This document shows, in pieces, positions 1 to 7,907 of a DNA stretch of 64,000 nucleotides. This DNA comes from an uncultured Cryptobacterium sp. (GTDB lineage: Bacteria; Actinomycetota; Coriobacteriia; Coriobacteriales; Eggerthellaceae). The notes under the pieces are model-generated. The model was not told where the DNA came from. It ran no database searches and was given only the letters and a program-made list of their open reading frames with translations. The stretch is taken from the NCBI GenBank assembly GCA_958410215.1, contig CATYOF010000002.1, forward strand, positions 62,001 to 126,000. Reading direction: 5' to 3'. How positions within the stretch are numbered: the stretch's first letter is position 1; the number at the start of each line of letters is the position of its first letter. Position numbers and translations under genes: made by a program.

Positions 1-686
1 GTGGGCGTAGGTGTTTGAATATCTTCCAGCAATTCGTCATGGATGAAAAACGCATCGATGTCGCTCACGTGATAATTATGGGAATCGCCAAAAACACGAG
101 GTAGGCTCGTGTTAATTTGCGCAATGATATGCTTTGCACCTCGTAGCGCCCCTTGCTCGAAACCTAGGGGTCCAATATTGCAATAGCCCTGGTCGTTGGG
201 CGGAGTCATCTGAACTACCGCATAATCCAAGCCAATTTCTTCAAGCATGCGATTGGTGTCAGAAAAATGCACGGGAATGTGAGTGACGCATTGGGACCCG
301 TTAAAAAATCCGGTGCGCTCGTTTGGTCCTGCGAAATAGGTATGATAACGGAACTGATCAGGCGTTACCTGCATATTGGCAAAGGTAATATCGCCATTCA
401 TGTAGTTACCATACATATCGATGCCGGAAAGCGTACCAGCGTTTATGCGGGAAAGCAGCTCGTTAATAATGGTGGTTGGTACATGGAGGCCACCCATATA
501 TATTTTTTGTTTGCGCGCGACAGGGGTGTTATTTACCGATGCGCTGTTTAAAAAGGAGTTGCCAGTGGATGTGTTAGCGATTGAGCTACCGCCAGAGCCT
601 GAGTCGCTATTTGCGCCCACGAGATGCTCTTCGAAAATCTGGTCAAGTGTTACTTGCTTGCGTTCGTAGTCCTGTTGCCAGTTCAT
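1..686 (-). CDS. Acetyl-CoA hydrolase/transferase family CoA-transferase (4-hydroxybutyrate/butyrate type), 3' end outside window
   Basis: The frame reads on the minus strand from ATG at 686 (MNWQQDYERKQ) to the window edge, giving 228 codons and no stop. The segment VVQMTPPNDQGYCNIG is typical of the acetyl-CoA hydrolase/transferase N-terminal domain, which moves CoA between acetate and acyl acids such as 4-hydroxybutyrate or butyrate in fermentation. The catalytic glutamate lies in the missing C-terminal half, so substrate cannot be judged. AGGAG sits 7 nt before ATG 686; an in-frame ATG at 704 lacks as good a ribosome site. Odd: residues about 25-55 are a Gly/Ser/Asn-rich stretch not expected in this family. 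Family assignment is firm, substrate is not. Confidence 0.85.
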   Translation of the reverse strand, partial: MNWQQDYERKQVTLDQIFEEHLVGANSDSGSGGSSIANTSTGNSFLNSASVNNTPVARKQKIYMGGLHVPTTIINELLSRINAGTLSGIDMYGNYMNGDITFANMQVTPDQFRYHTYFAGPNERTGFFNGSQCVTHIPVHFSDTNRMLEEIGLDYAVVQMTPPNDQGYCNIGPLGFEQGALRGAKHIIAQINTSLPRVFGDSHNYHVSDIDAFFIHDELLEDIQTPTP

Positions 687-1050
687 GCACTTCTCCTGAC
701 TCATACTGCCCCTACAAAATTCCCCAATGCACGATTCGCAACTTTGCCGTACCAAAATGTCGTGTGAGGCACTGCGATGCACTATAGTGCGGTGCAATTC
801 CACATTTATCTTGCGGCGCTATGCGTTTTAACGCAACGCGAGTCGCGTTTTCTCACTTTCATGCAGCCACTTTCACGTAGGTACATTCGTGTAGCTATCG
901 TGCAGATAAAGTGTAGCACGCTTTCTGAACGTTTCGTTTACGTAACAAATGTTGTCCAGTTTGCCGTTCGTCTTTAGTTTTGCGACGCTACAAAAGGCTT
1001 GCCACTTTAGTTCGGTGTAGAATTGTAGTTCGCGGTTGAAAGGAATCCCC
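687..1050. repeat. Divergent intergenic region with degenerate ~15-bp tandem repeats
   Basis: This 364-bp gap separates the divergent CoA-transferase and citrate synthase genes. Positions 854-905 hold about four imperfect head-to-tail units built on CACTTTCATGCAGC, CACTTTCACGTAGG, CATTCGTGTAGCT and CGTGCAG. No open frame or RNA gene was recognised. A TTGCCA/TAGAAT pair at 999-1023 is spaced only 13 bp and is not called as a promoter. Confidence 0.5.
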
Positions 1051-2388
1051 ATGGAAGAACGCAAGCTTTCCCTCTATGACAACATCACTAAAGTAAATTC
1101 GGTCGATCCAGAACTTTATGAGCGCTATCCCGTTAAGCGTGGCCTTCGTAATAGCGACGGCTCGGGTGTTATTGCGGGCATTACCAATATTTCCAACGTT
1201 CATGGTTACATGATGAGTGAAGGCGATAAGATTGCCGATGAAGGAAAACTTACGCTTCGTGGTTATGACCTTTATGATTTGCTGAACGGCGATGAAAACA
1301 AGCGTTTTCGTTATGAAGAAATTGCCTACTTATTGTTAATGGGCGATTTGCCAACGCAGGCTCAACTTGATTTCTTTGTTTCCCGTTTGGATGCTCATCG
1401 CGAATTGCCCGATGGCTTTACGGCTTCCAAAATTATGAGCACGCCTTCGCCGGATATTATGAACCTGCTTGCGCGTTCTGTTCTGGTTTTGTATGCCGAT
1501 GATCCCAACGCGGAAGATCGTTCCTATGAACATGAAATTTCTACTGCGGTAACGCTTATTTCGCGTTTGCCCCGCATTATGGTGCTTGCGTATTATGCAA
1601 AGCAGGCTGCTTTCAACGGTAAGTCCATGATCATGCATCGTTTTATTCCGGGTGAATCTACCGCAGAAACTATTCTTTCAATGCTGCGTCCCGACCGCCA
1701 CTACACCGCTGAAGAAGCACGCATGTTGGATATCATGATGTGCTTGCATGCCGAACATGGTGGTGGTAATAACTCTACGTTTACCTGCCGCGTTTTGTCT
1801 TCTTCCGATACCGATCCTTACTCTGCATATGCAGGCGCTATCGGCTCTTTGAAAGGTTCAAAGCATGGTGGTGCAAACCATCAGGTTTTGGCTATGCAAA
1901 AAGAAATTAAGGAAAACGTTTCCGACTGGGAAAATGAAGACGAGGTAGCTTCCTATATTGCCAAGATTGTGAACAAAGAGGCGTTTGACCATACAGGATT
2001 GATCTATGGCATGGGGCATGCGGTTTATACCAAGTCTGACCCTCGTGCAGTTATTTTAAAGAAGTTTGCTACCAAGATGGCTGAAGGTACCGAATTTGAA
2101 GCGGAGTTAAACCTGCTTAAGCTTATTGAGCGCATTAGCCCCGAGGTTATTTTGCGCGAAAAGGGTACCAAAAAAGATATGTGTGCCAATGTGGACATGT
2201 ATTCGGGCTTTGTGTACTCCTTGCTGGGCATTCCAACTGATCTTATTACGCCGTTATTTGCGTGCTCTCGTATGGCTGGTTGGGCAGCGCACCGCTTCGA
2301 GGAACTGGTAAGTGGCAAGCGCATTATCCGTCCTGCTTACAAAACGGGTATGAAGCCTCGCGCCTACAAGCCTATCGAAGAACGCTAA
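1051..2388 (+). CDS. gltA: Citrate synthase (citrate/2-methylcitrate synthase family)
   Basis: The 445-residue product should condense oxaloacetate with acetyl-CoA to citrate, the entry to the oxidative TCA branch. Catalytic elements are in order: HGGGNNS near residue 235, KHGGAN (active-site His) near 271, GMGHAVY (second His) near 320, and Asp in VDMYSGF near 380, followed by the usual IPTDLITPLFACSRMAGW segment. Length is normal. ATG 1051 is preferred because GAAAGGA lies 8 nt upstream; the longer frame would use a TTG at 1036 inside that ribosome site. The gene is transcribed alone. No other TCA gene is in view, so it may serve glutamate synthesis rather than a full cycle; that is inference. 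A methylcitrate synthase role cannot be excluded. Confidence 0.93.
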   Translation: MEERKLSLYDNITKVNSVDPELYERYPVKRGLRNSDGSGVIAGITNISNVHGYMMSEGDKIADEGKLTLRGYDLYDLLNGDENKRFRYEEIAYLLLMGDLPTQAQLDFFVSRLDAHRELPDGFTASKIMSTPSPDIMNLLARSVLVLYADDPNAEDRSYEHEISTAVTLISRLPRIMVLAYYAKQAAFNGKSMIMHRFIPGESTAETILSMLRPDRHYTAEEARMLDIMMCLHAEHGGGNNSTFTCRVLSSSDTDPYSAYAGAIGSLKGSKHGGANHQVLAMQKEIKENVSDWENEDEVASYIAKIVNKEAFDHTGLIYGMGHAVYTKSDPRAVILKKFATKMAEGTEFEAELNLLKLIERISPEVILREKGTKKDMCANVDMYSGFVYSLLGIPTDLITPLFACSRMAGWAAHRFEELVSGKRIIRPAYKTGMKPRAYKPIEER

Positions 2389-2463
2389 GGTGCTGCGTCG
2401 TATCGTGTTCGTATCGCATTCATCCTGCAGTCGCTCTGCCAAATTCCGGAATTGTACGTTGAG

Positions 2464-2660
2464 CACCCTGTTTTTGGCAAAAACTGCCCTTATCGGGTCG
2501 AAGGATGCCTAAATTACTGTAGAATAAGCTACAAATGTAGAATAAGTCACCATAAAAATTACCCATATCAACGAAATTGTGTACAAATTTCTCGTGCGAA
2601 AAGGCTCAGTATGAGAAATAGCTGCCCGATAAGGCCTTATTTTGCCAAAAAGCCTTATGT
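2464..2660. repeat. MITE-like ~200-bp element, copy 1 (imperfect ~35-bp inverted ends)
   Basis: The left end (2464-2500) and right end (2622-2660) are imperfect inverted copies sharing CCCGATAAG and TGCCAAAAA cores. The left end, reverse-complemented, matches 24919-24957 at about 31 of 36 positions, and the sequence before the right end (GGCTCA..AAATAGC) also resembles the second locus. Inside lie two direct copies of TGTAGAATAAG (2518-2528, 2535-2545). It fills most of the gltA-pyrE gap. No transposase is encoded. Confidence 0.55.
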
Positions 2661-2680
2661 TTATGCGAAATTCCTGATTT

Positions 2681-2689
2681 GCTATGATG
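2681..2689 (+). promoter_or_regulatory. Extended -10 promoter for pyrE
   Basis: TGCTATGAT is a TG-N-TATGAT extended -10 element. A good -35 is absent, as usual for this promoter class. The start would lie near 2696, leaving a leader of about 47 nt before the pyrE ATG. Confidence 0.5.
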
Positions 2690-2742
2690 AAAACAGTCAA
2701 TGAGCATGGCTAGCAATTTATATGGCGAGAGAAGGGGCGCTC

Positions 2743-3429
2743 ATGGAAGCCTATAAACAGGAATTTATCGAATTCATGGTAGAAAGCCAGGTTTTGAAAT
2801 TTGGCGAATTTACGTTAAAGAGTGGGCGCAAGTCTCCTTTCTTTATGAATGCAGGTGCGTATGTGACAGGCGGCCAGCTCAAGCGTTTAGGCGAATACTA
2901 CGCCCGTGCCATTCACGACAACTTTGGCTTAGATTTTGATGTGGTATTTGGTCCTGCGTACAAAGGGATTCCTTTGGCGGTGGTAACTGCGATTGCTCTT
3001 GAAGAACTGTATGGCAAGGAGGTTCGTTACTGCTCTAACCGTAAAGAAGTAAAGGATCACGGAGCAGACGCGGGCAATTTACTTGGTTCGGAACTTCATG
3101 ACGGCGATCGCGTGATAATGGTGGAAGATGTAACTACATCGGGTAAATCCATCGATGAAACGTACCCTATCTTGAAGGCTGCTGCAGATGTTGACGTGAA
3201 GGGCTTAATCGTTTCCCTGAATCGTATGGAAGTAGGCAAGGGTGGTGTAGTTACTGCTCAGCAAGAAGTGCAGGAAAAATATGGGTTCCCTGTTGCGTCT
3301 ATTGTGAGCATGGCTGAAGTTACCGAAATGCTGTACAACCACGAAGTGCAAGGTAAAGTGGTTATCAATGATGAAATTAAGGCTGCGCTTGATGCGTATT
3401 ACGAACAGTACGGTGTTAAGGGTGAATAA
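2743..3429 (+). CDS. pyrE: Orotate phosphoribosyltransferase
   Basis: This 228-residue enzyme converts orotate and PRPP to orotidine 5'-phosphate in pyrimidine synthesis. The PRPP-binding motif VIMVEDVTTSGKS is at about residues 125-137, and the flexible-loop lysine region is SNRKEVKDHG. Length is normal. ATG 2743 is chosen because GAGAGAAGGGG ends 5 nt before it; an upstream in-frame ATG at 2722 has no ribosome site. No other pyr genes are adjacent, so it is a lone pyrimidine gene here. Confidence 0.92.
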   Translation: MEAYKQEFIEFMVESQVLKFGEFTLKSGRKSPFFMNAGAYVTGGQLKRLGEYYARAIHDNFGLDFDVVFGPAYKGIPLAVVTAIALEELYGKEVRYCSNRKEVKDHGADAGNLLGSELHDGDRVIMVEDVTTSGKSIDETYPILKAAADVDVKGLIVSLNRMEVGKGGVVTAQQEVQEKYGFPVASIVSMAEVTEMLYNHEVQGKVVINDEIKAALDAYYEQYGVKGE

Positions 3430-3449
3430 ATAGCTTTAAAAGTAATAAA

Positions 3450-3537
3450 TAATTGCGCTATGCCGCCGATCTAATTACGTTATGCCGAGCGTTGAATAAG
3501 TAGTGAAACAGTGTGGAAGAAGCAGTGAAGTAGCGCG
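3450..3537. repeat. Four contiguous degenerate 22-bp units
   Basis: Units 3450-3471 and 3472-3493 share TAATT.CG.TATGCCG (15 of 22 identical). Units 3494-3515 and 3516-3537 share GAA.AAG.AGTGAA..AG.G.G (16 of 22). All four are exactly 22 bp and abut. They begin 20 bp after the pyrE stop. An imperfect hairpin AAGAGCC/GGCTCTT at 3568-3596 follows but lacks a T-run. Confidence 0.6.
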
Positions 3538-3752
3538 GCTTTTTCAAGTAAGCAATAACAGCAAAATAAGAGCCTGCACATTATGTGTGGGCTCTTGACG
3601 TTGTGTCACTTAAAAGTATTATTATATACGGAGTGAAAATTAATCGTTCTCACCAAAATCGGGGCTTACAGGAAAAATGCGTTGCTGTAATCCCCGGAGC
3701 TGTTGAAAACGATATACCACGTGAATGAAATCAACATGCGAATGGAGCCAAC

Positions 3753-3883
3753 CAGCGCGAACTAGTAGCAATACAAACCGGTGACGGCACGAATTGATGA
3801 TAGTGCGAACCGCCGCGCGAACTGTCGGCAGCAGTGCGAACTGGCAACAGTACGAGCTAGTAACAGTACAACCTGGTGGTTCG
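3753..3883. repeat. Degenerate 16-18-bp tandem repeats upstream of the aldo/keto reductase
   Basis: Successive variants of GTGCGAACTGGCAACA recur: GCGCGAACTAGTAGCA, GCGCGAACTGTCGGCAGCA, GTGCGAACTGGCAACA, GTACGAGCTAGTAACA, then GTACAACCTGG. The array ends about 10 bp before the ribosome site of the next gene, so it is probably in its leader or promoter. The unit differs from the 22-bp array just upstream. Confidence 0.6.
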
Positions 3884-3910
3884 AAAACAAGTTCAAAAGG
3901 AGCCCTTGCA

Positions 3911-5035
3911 ATGACAAATCTTCTTGAAACTCCAAAGCTTGGTTTTGGGTGTATGCGTCTTCCCTTGACGGATCCCGACGATCAAACCTCTATCGATCTT
4001 GACCAGTTCAAAGCAATGGTCGATACCTTTATGGAAGCGGGCGGTACGTATTTTGATACGGCGTATGTGTATCACGAAGGCGCTTCAGAAGTTGCCGTGC
4101 GTGAAGCACTCGTAAAGCGCTATCCTCGCGAGTCTTTTACTATCGCAACAAAGTGTTTAGCATGGGCGCAGCCAGATGCAGAATCTGCAAAAGCATGCTT
4201 GGATACTTCGCTTGAACGTTTAGGCGTGGACTACGTCGATTTTTATCTGCTCCACAACGTTGGCGGTGTACGTACGGCAAAATTCGACGAATACGGTATG
4301 TGGGAATGGGCGCAGCAAAAGAAAGATGAAGGTGTTATTAAGCATCTTGGCTTTTCTATACATGATGGTGCGGATGCGCTCGACAAATTGCTAACCGAAC
4401 ATCCCACGATGGATTTCGTTCAGTTGCAGGTTAACTATCTTGACTGGGAAGATCCGGTGGTTGAGGCTCGTCGTTGCATGGAGGTTGCCGAAAAGCATGG
4501 CGTGCCTGTGGTTATTATGGAGCCTGCTCGTGGTGGTCGTTTGGCTAACTTGCCAGAGCGCGGTAAACAAATTCTGAAAGCAGCCGAGCCAACGTTAAGC
4601 GAAGTGTCGTGGGCTTATCGATTCTGCTATTTCTTGCCCAATGTGGTTTCGGTTCTTTCTGGTATGTCTACGCTGGATCAGGTGAAGGAAAATGTCGCCG
4701 AATGGAAAACCGCCAAGCCACTTTCTGAAGATGATCGAAAAGTGTTGGCAGAAGCACTCGAAGCTCTTCGTAGTGTAGGCATGATTGACTGCACTAACTG
4801 TCGCTACTGTGCTAAAGATTGTCCTGCAGGGGTTAAAATCCCAGAAATTATGAGCTTGATGAATTTGGAAAAAATGACTGAAGATCGCGCTTTTGTAAAG
4901 GGTCTTTACGACTGGCAAGCAAAGGGCGGTTACGCATCGCAGTGTACCCAATGTGGCAACTGTGAGGCTATGTGTCCTCAAGGATTACCTATTGTTGAGC
5001 TGCTTGAAGATGCAGCCGACTGGTACGAGGACTAG
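3911..5035 (+). CDS. Aldo/keto reductase with C-terminal two-[4Fe-4S] ferredoxin domain
   Basis: The 374-residue protein has an aldo/keto reductase barrel (residues about 1-285: LGFGCMRLP, YFDTAYVYHEG, TKCLAW, DYVDFYLLHNV) followed by a ferredoxin-like tail. Two cluster motifs are visible, CTNCRYCAKDCPAGV near 294 and CTQCGNCEAMCPQGL near 345. Relatives are predicted NAD(P)H oxidoreductases that pass electrons between nicotinamide and ferredoxin-type carriers in anaerobes; the substrate is unknown. ATG 3911 follows AAAAGGAG by 8 nt, so the long upstream in-frame extension, which is repeat sequence, is rejected. The 3' end (5018-5041) is echoed 65 bp downstream. Confidence 0.88.
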   Translation: MTNLLETPKLGFGCMRLPLTDPDDQTSIDLDQFKAMVDTFMEAGGTYFDTAYVYHEGASEVAVREALVKRYPRESFTIATKCLAWAQPDAESAKACLDTSLERLGVDYVDFYLLHNVGGVRTAKFDEYGMWEWAQQKKDEGVIKHLGFSIHDGADALDKLLTEHPTMDFVQLQVNYLDWEDPVVEARRCMEVAEKHGVPVVIMEPARGGRLANLPERGKQILKAAEPTLSEVSWAYRFCYFLPNVVSVLSGMSTLDQVKENVAEWKTAKPLSEDDRKVLAEALEALRSVGMIDCTNCRYCAKDCPAGVKIPEIMSLMNLEKMTEDRAFVKGLYDWQAKGGYASQCTQCGNCEAMCPQGLPIVELLEDAADWYED

Positions 5036-5106
5036 GCAGCTGAATGACATACTCCATGGCCAGGGTGATCAAATACCTGGCGGAATGGTACGAGGCCTTG
5101 GCAGCT
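5018..5106. repeat. 24-bp direct repeat spaced 65 bp across the aldo/keto reductase stop
   Basis: Positions 5018-5041 and 5083-5106 agree at 21 of 24 bases (core TGGTACGAGG.CT.GGCAGCT). The first copy encodes the DWYED stop region; the second is noncoding but reads EWYEALAA in frame. It looks like an old local duplication of the gene end. Confidence 0.65.
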
Positions 5107-5121
5107 ACATGCCGAGGCCTC
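5092..5121. terminator. Hairpin between convergent genes
   Basis: GAGGCCTTGGC pairs with GCCGAGGCCTC around an 8-nt loop, an 11-bp stem with one wobble. There is no T-run on the plus strand. It overlaps the last codons of the minus-strand gene and probably helps end convergent transcription. Confidence 0.5.
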
Positions 5122-5803
5122 CCATATTATGGAAGCGTTTTTGTAACATTTCAGTGGGGTAGGCGTAGTCAATGTATTGCTCGAATGCATTTTGTGGTGG
5201 AACACCGCTTGCTCTATGGTCGGTGCGAACCAGCACGCAAATGGTCATGACAATGTTCAGAACAAGGAAGATTGAAAGAGCCGCGGTGGCAAAGCGAGCA
5301 ATTTTGCTTTCTAAATTAAGGTAGCTAAACCCCTTTTCGCATAAAGGGAGTCCCACTTTTACCCAGAGCATACCAAGAGTACCCCACACCAGTGCATGGA
5401 AGAGGTCGGTACGTCCATCAAAGTTAAAAGGGTTATTGATGTAACTCCACGCCACAATGCCGCCAAAAGTTTCCATAGCCCAGCTGGCGAAATATTCCAA
5501 TCCACCGCCCACCATTGCACCAATGGCAATAAGGACGAGTGGGTTTTTCTTTTGAAGCGGCTCAAGAATAAGCGTGAGTAATACCGCAGCAGTGCCGTAG
5601 ATAGGAGAAAGCGGTCCCCAAATAAAACCAGGTCGGCTTTCCCATTCATTGAAAGCAATATAGTGCTGAAGTGTTTCGCCGATAAGTCCTACAACCGACA
5701 TAAGAAGAAACACCCAAACCAGTTTGGTGAAGCTTTCTCCAATATGCGTACGCTCTGATGCTTCCGCAGAAGACGAGCGATCTATGGCGCTTGCCTGGTT
5801 CAT
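5105..5803 (-). CDS. Putative PF06541-type integral membrane protein (putative ABC-transporter type IV)
   Basis: A 232-residue membrane protein with about six hydrophobic segments (LVWVFLLMSVVGLIGETL, FIWGPLSPIYGTAAVL, GGGLEYFASWAMETFGGIVAWSY and later ones). The GPLSPIYG and EYFASW/MEKLF-like signatures place it in the CmpB-like PF06541 family, which has no established function. ATG 5803 is preferred because GGAAGGAGG ends 4 nt upstream; the longer frame would read into the 5835-5968 repeat array. It is transcribed alone, converging on the aldo/keto reductase. Family call is from motif memory only. Confidence 0.7.
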   Translation of the reverse strand: MNQASAIDRSSSAEASERTHIGESFTKLVWVFLLMSVVGLIGETLQHYIAFNEWESRPGFIWGPLSPIYGTAAVLLTLILEPLQKKNPLVLIAIGAMVGGGLEYFASWAMETFGGIVAWSYINNPFNFDGRTDLFHALVWGTLGMLWVKVGLPLCEKGFSYLNLESKIARFATAALSIFLVLNIVMTICVLVRTDHRASGVPPQNAFEQYIDYAYPTEMLQKRFHNMGGLGM

Positions 5804-5834
5804 GTTCCTCCTTCCTAAACTGGTTGGTATTCGC

Positions 5835-5968
5835 GTGGCGAAGTGGTACGCGAAGTGACACTTGCATGGTGAACTATGCTTGCGCAATTTTGCGGTACTT
5901 CATGGCAAAGCGATACTTGCGTAGTGAAGTAATACTTGTACGACGAAGTGACGCTTGCGCAACGAAGT
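5835..5968. repeat. Degenerate 19-bp tandem array, about seven units
   Basis: Variants of ACGAAGTGATACTTGCGCA recur about every 19 bp, for example GCGAAGTGACACTTGCATG, GTGAAGTAATACTTGTACG and ACGAAGTGACGCTTGCGCA. The array occupies the region just upstream of the minus-strand PF06541 gene. The rest of the 5804-6163 gap holds no frame or RNA I can support. Confidence 0.7.
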
Positions 5969-6163
5969 GGCAGTCATGCAGCCTAGCGAATTATGCACTG
6001 TTATGTATTGTAGCTACTGCTTTTTCGCGAGAGAGGATCGCAGGTGCGAAATGAAAAAATGAACACAATGTTGAATTAAAGTAATGACGGCACTCATCTA
6101 GCAATTCGGTGCTTTCTCGTTAAAGGTTCGTGCAACAGGTAAAGTCCGCAGTATTATTTGGCT

Positions 6164-7516
6164 ATGGCAAAAACTCCCCTTGAACAAATCCTTACGTACG
6201 GCAAACGCCTGGTTGCTGTGATAAAACGCGGTTTACAAGCGCGGTCTTGGATAGTTGACGCAAGAAGGCGCAGTGTGCGCGTCAGTCGCTGGGTAGTCGC
6301 TGCGGTGAACGTAGCAAAGCATGTTCTGCAATCACATCCTTGGATGGCTGTGGGTGTTACGTGCGCTTTGGTTCTTGCATGTTTGGGAACTGGCGTTGCG
6401 TGCTATACGGTTGATAGATCTCCGCTTATCTCGGGCGATCCAGCCTCTTCGGCTATTGTACAGCGTCAGGAGAAAGCAAAGGTATTTCGCCAATTGCTGG
6501 GCGACACTACCGTTGAAGGGGGAAGTGCGGTGGACCAATTAGCTGATCGTGAAGCCCAACAGGTAATGGCGCACTTGTGTATTACGGTAGAAGCCCTACA
6601 AGAACTACCCGCTGCGTCTTCTGCTCCGACAGCATTTTCTTTACTTGATAGGTTTGGTACTGGAGTGAGCGGCATGTCAGATGAGGCAGAAAGCGAGAGC
6701 ACTAAGAACACCGAAGGCAGCAAGGTAAACGGCGCATCAGATAAAACAGGCACCGAATCGAGCAACGCAGAGATTGATCTGGATGGGCTTACTGATGCTA
6801 TTCAGTCCATGGAGTCATCAGGATATGAGGTGGGCTGTTTCTTCATGAATCTTGATACGGGTGCAGGCGTTGCTTACAACTTGGATACCCGAATCTACGG
6901 AGCAAGTTCATTTAAAGGCATTTATGCGGCATATCTGAGCGAGCATTTGGCTGATGGTGATGCGGGCTTATCCGCTTCGGCGCGAAGTTTAATGGATGCC
7001 TCAGTGCGCTATTCCGATAACAATGCTTTTTCTACTCTTCGAAACACCTACGATGGATCAGGTTTTGCGAGCTGGATTGAATCATGCGGGGTTGATTCCG
7101 ACATCGTACACGACACTCATTTCCCTCGCTATTCGGCACGCGAATCGGCCTTATTGTGGTTTCATACGTATCGGTATCTAGAAAGCGGTACGGATGCGGC
7201 GAATCATTTGCGTGAAATATACACTCAGACCAACACTTCGTTTATTCGCGAAGGTGTGAATGAAGTGTTGGCGTCGGAACAGGATGCTAACGAAGAAAGC
7301 GCCAACACCGCCACCCAGAAGGACGAGTGTGCGGTAGTCATGAATAAGGCAGGTTGGATAGCTTCAAGTCCGCGTTTCAGTGGCCTTTGTGATGCGGGAA
7401 TCATAGAATGCGACGGACAGACATATCTCATGTCGGTGATGACCTCTGCGCCCGATAGCTCTGCCCATCGCGCGCAGGTAATTGCCATTATTGAAAAGTT
7501 GTTTAAGTTGCGCTAG
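6164..7516 (+). CDS. Membrane-anchored serine hydrolase, class A beta-lactamase-like
   Basis: The 450-residue protein has a basic N-terminus, one transmembrane segment at about 62-84 (MAVGVTCALVLACLGTGVACY), an acidic Ser-rich linker, then a beta-lactamase/DD-peptidase-type domain (about 205-450). SSFKG near 247 supplies the S-x-x-K pair, SDN near 284 is the second motif, and NKAGW near 396 replaces the usual K-T/S-G. It probably sits outside the membrane; peptidoglycan hydrolysis or beta-lactam binding are both possible. The start is uncertain: ATG 6164 or TTG 6158, neither with a good ribosome site. It has no operon partner. Confidence 0.75.
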   Translation: MAKTPLEQILTYGKRLVAVIKRGLQARSWIVDARRRSVRVSRWVVAAVNVAKHVLQSHPWMAVGVTCALVLACLGTGVACYTVDRSPLISGDPASSAIVQRQEKAKVFRQLLGDTTVEGGSAVDQLADREAQQVMAHLCITVEALQELPAASSAPTAFSLLDRFGTGVSGMSDEAESESTKNTEGSKVNGASDKTGTESSNAEIDLDGLTDAIQSMESSGYEVGCFFMNLDTGAGVAYNLDTRIYGASSFKGIYAAYLSEHLADGDAGLSASARSLMDASVRYSDNNAFSTLRNTYDGSGFASWIESCGVDSDIVHDTHFPRYSARESALLWFHTYRYLESGTDAANHLREIYTQTNTSFIREGVNEVLASEQDANEESANTATQKDECAVVMNKAGWIASSPRFSGLCDAGIIECDGQTYLMSVMTSAPDSSAHRAQVIAIIEKLFKLR

Positions 7517-7550
7517 GTTTGTGAAGAGCGGTCATCTACCGCTTATGCAA

Positions 7551-7907
7551 TTGACAAAGATTTTCGCATTGATACCATGGTGTATCAGTTAGCTGTAACG
7601 CGTTCGCGCGGATGAGCTTCATATTCGTGCGGATAACTATACTTAGGGTATGCGACGGAAGCAGCAAAAACGCTGTTCCAGAATAGGAGATTTAGCTGTC
7701 GTGAACGATTCCGACGGCGGCGGTCGATGTTGTTCGGCTCGAAAACGCTTTTATAATCATACGAATGTAGTTTGTGATCCAACGCGGTCTATGTCTTGGT
7801 GTGACATGACTGCGTTTTTTTCATCCCCAAAGGGGGAGATGGCCGTGTAAGAACTCGGGTGAGGTTTTGGAAATTTTTCGCGGCTTGTTGAAAGGAACGA
7901 TTAATAC
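7551..7907 (+). promoter_or_regulatory. Consensus-like promoter with ~320-nt leader upstream of the CNNM gene
   Basis: TTGACA at 7551-7556 and TACCAT at 7573-7578 are spaced 16 bp. Transcription from about 7585 would give a leader of roughly 320 nt before ATG 7908. The leader contains two similar GTTCGCGCGGAT / ATTCGTGCGGAT repeats (7603-7638) and a CCCC-AAA-GGGG hairpin at 7825-7836. I could not match it to a known riboswitch class. Confidence 0.4.

Noticed and set aside
999..1023. TTGCCA/TAGAAT promoter-like pair before gltA
   Set aside because: The spacer is only 13 bp, too short for a sigma-70-type promoter.
7595..7640. Two-unit GTTCGCGCGGAT-like repeat as a full tandem array
   Set aside because: Only two short imperfect units are visible, so it was noted within the leader entry rather than called separately.
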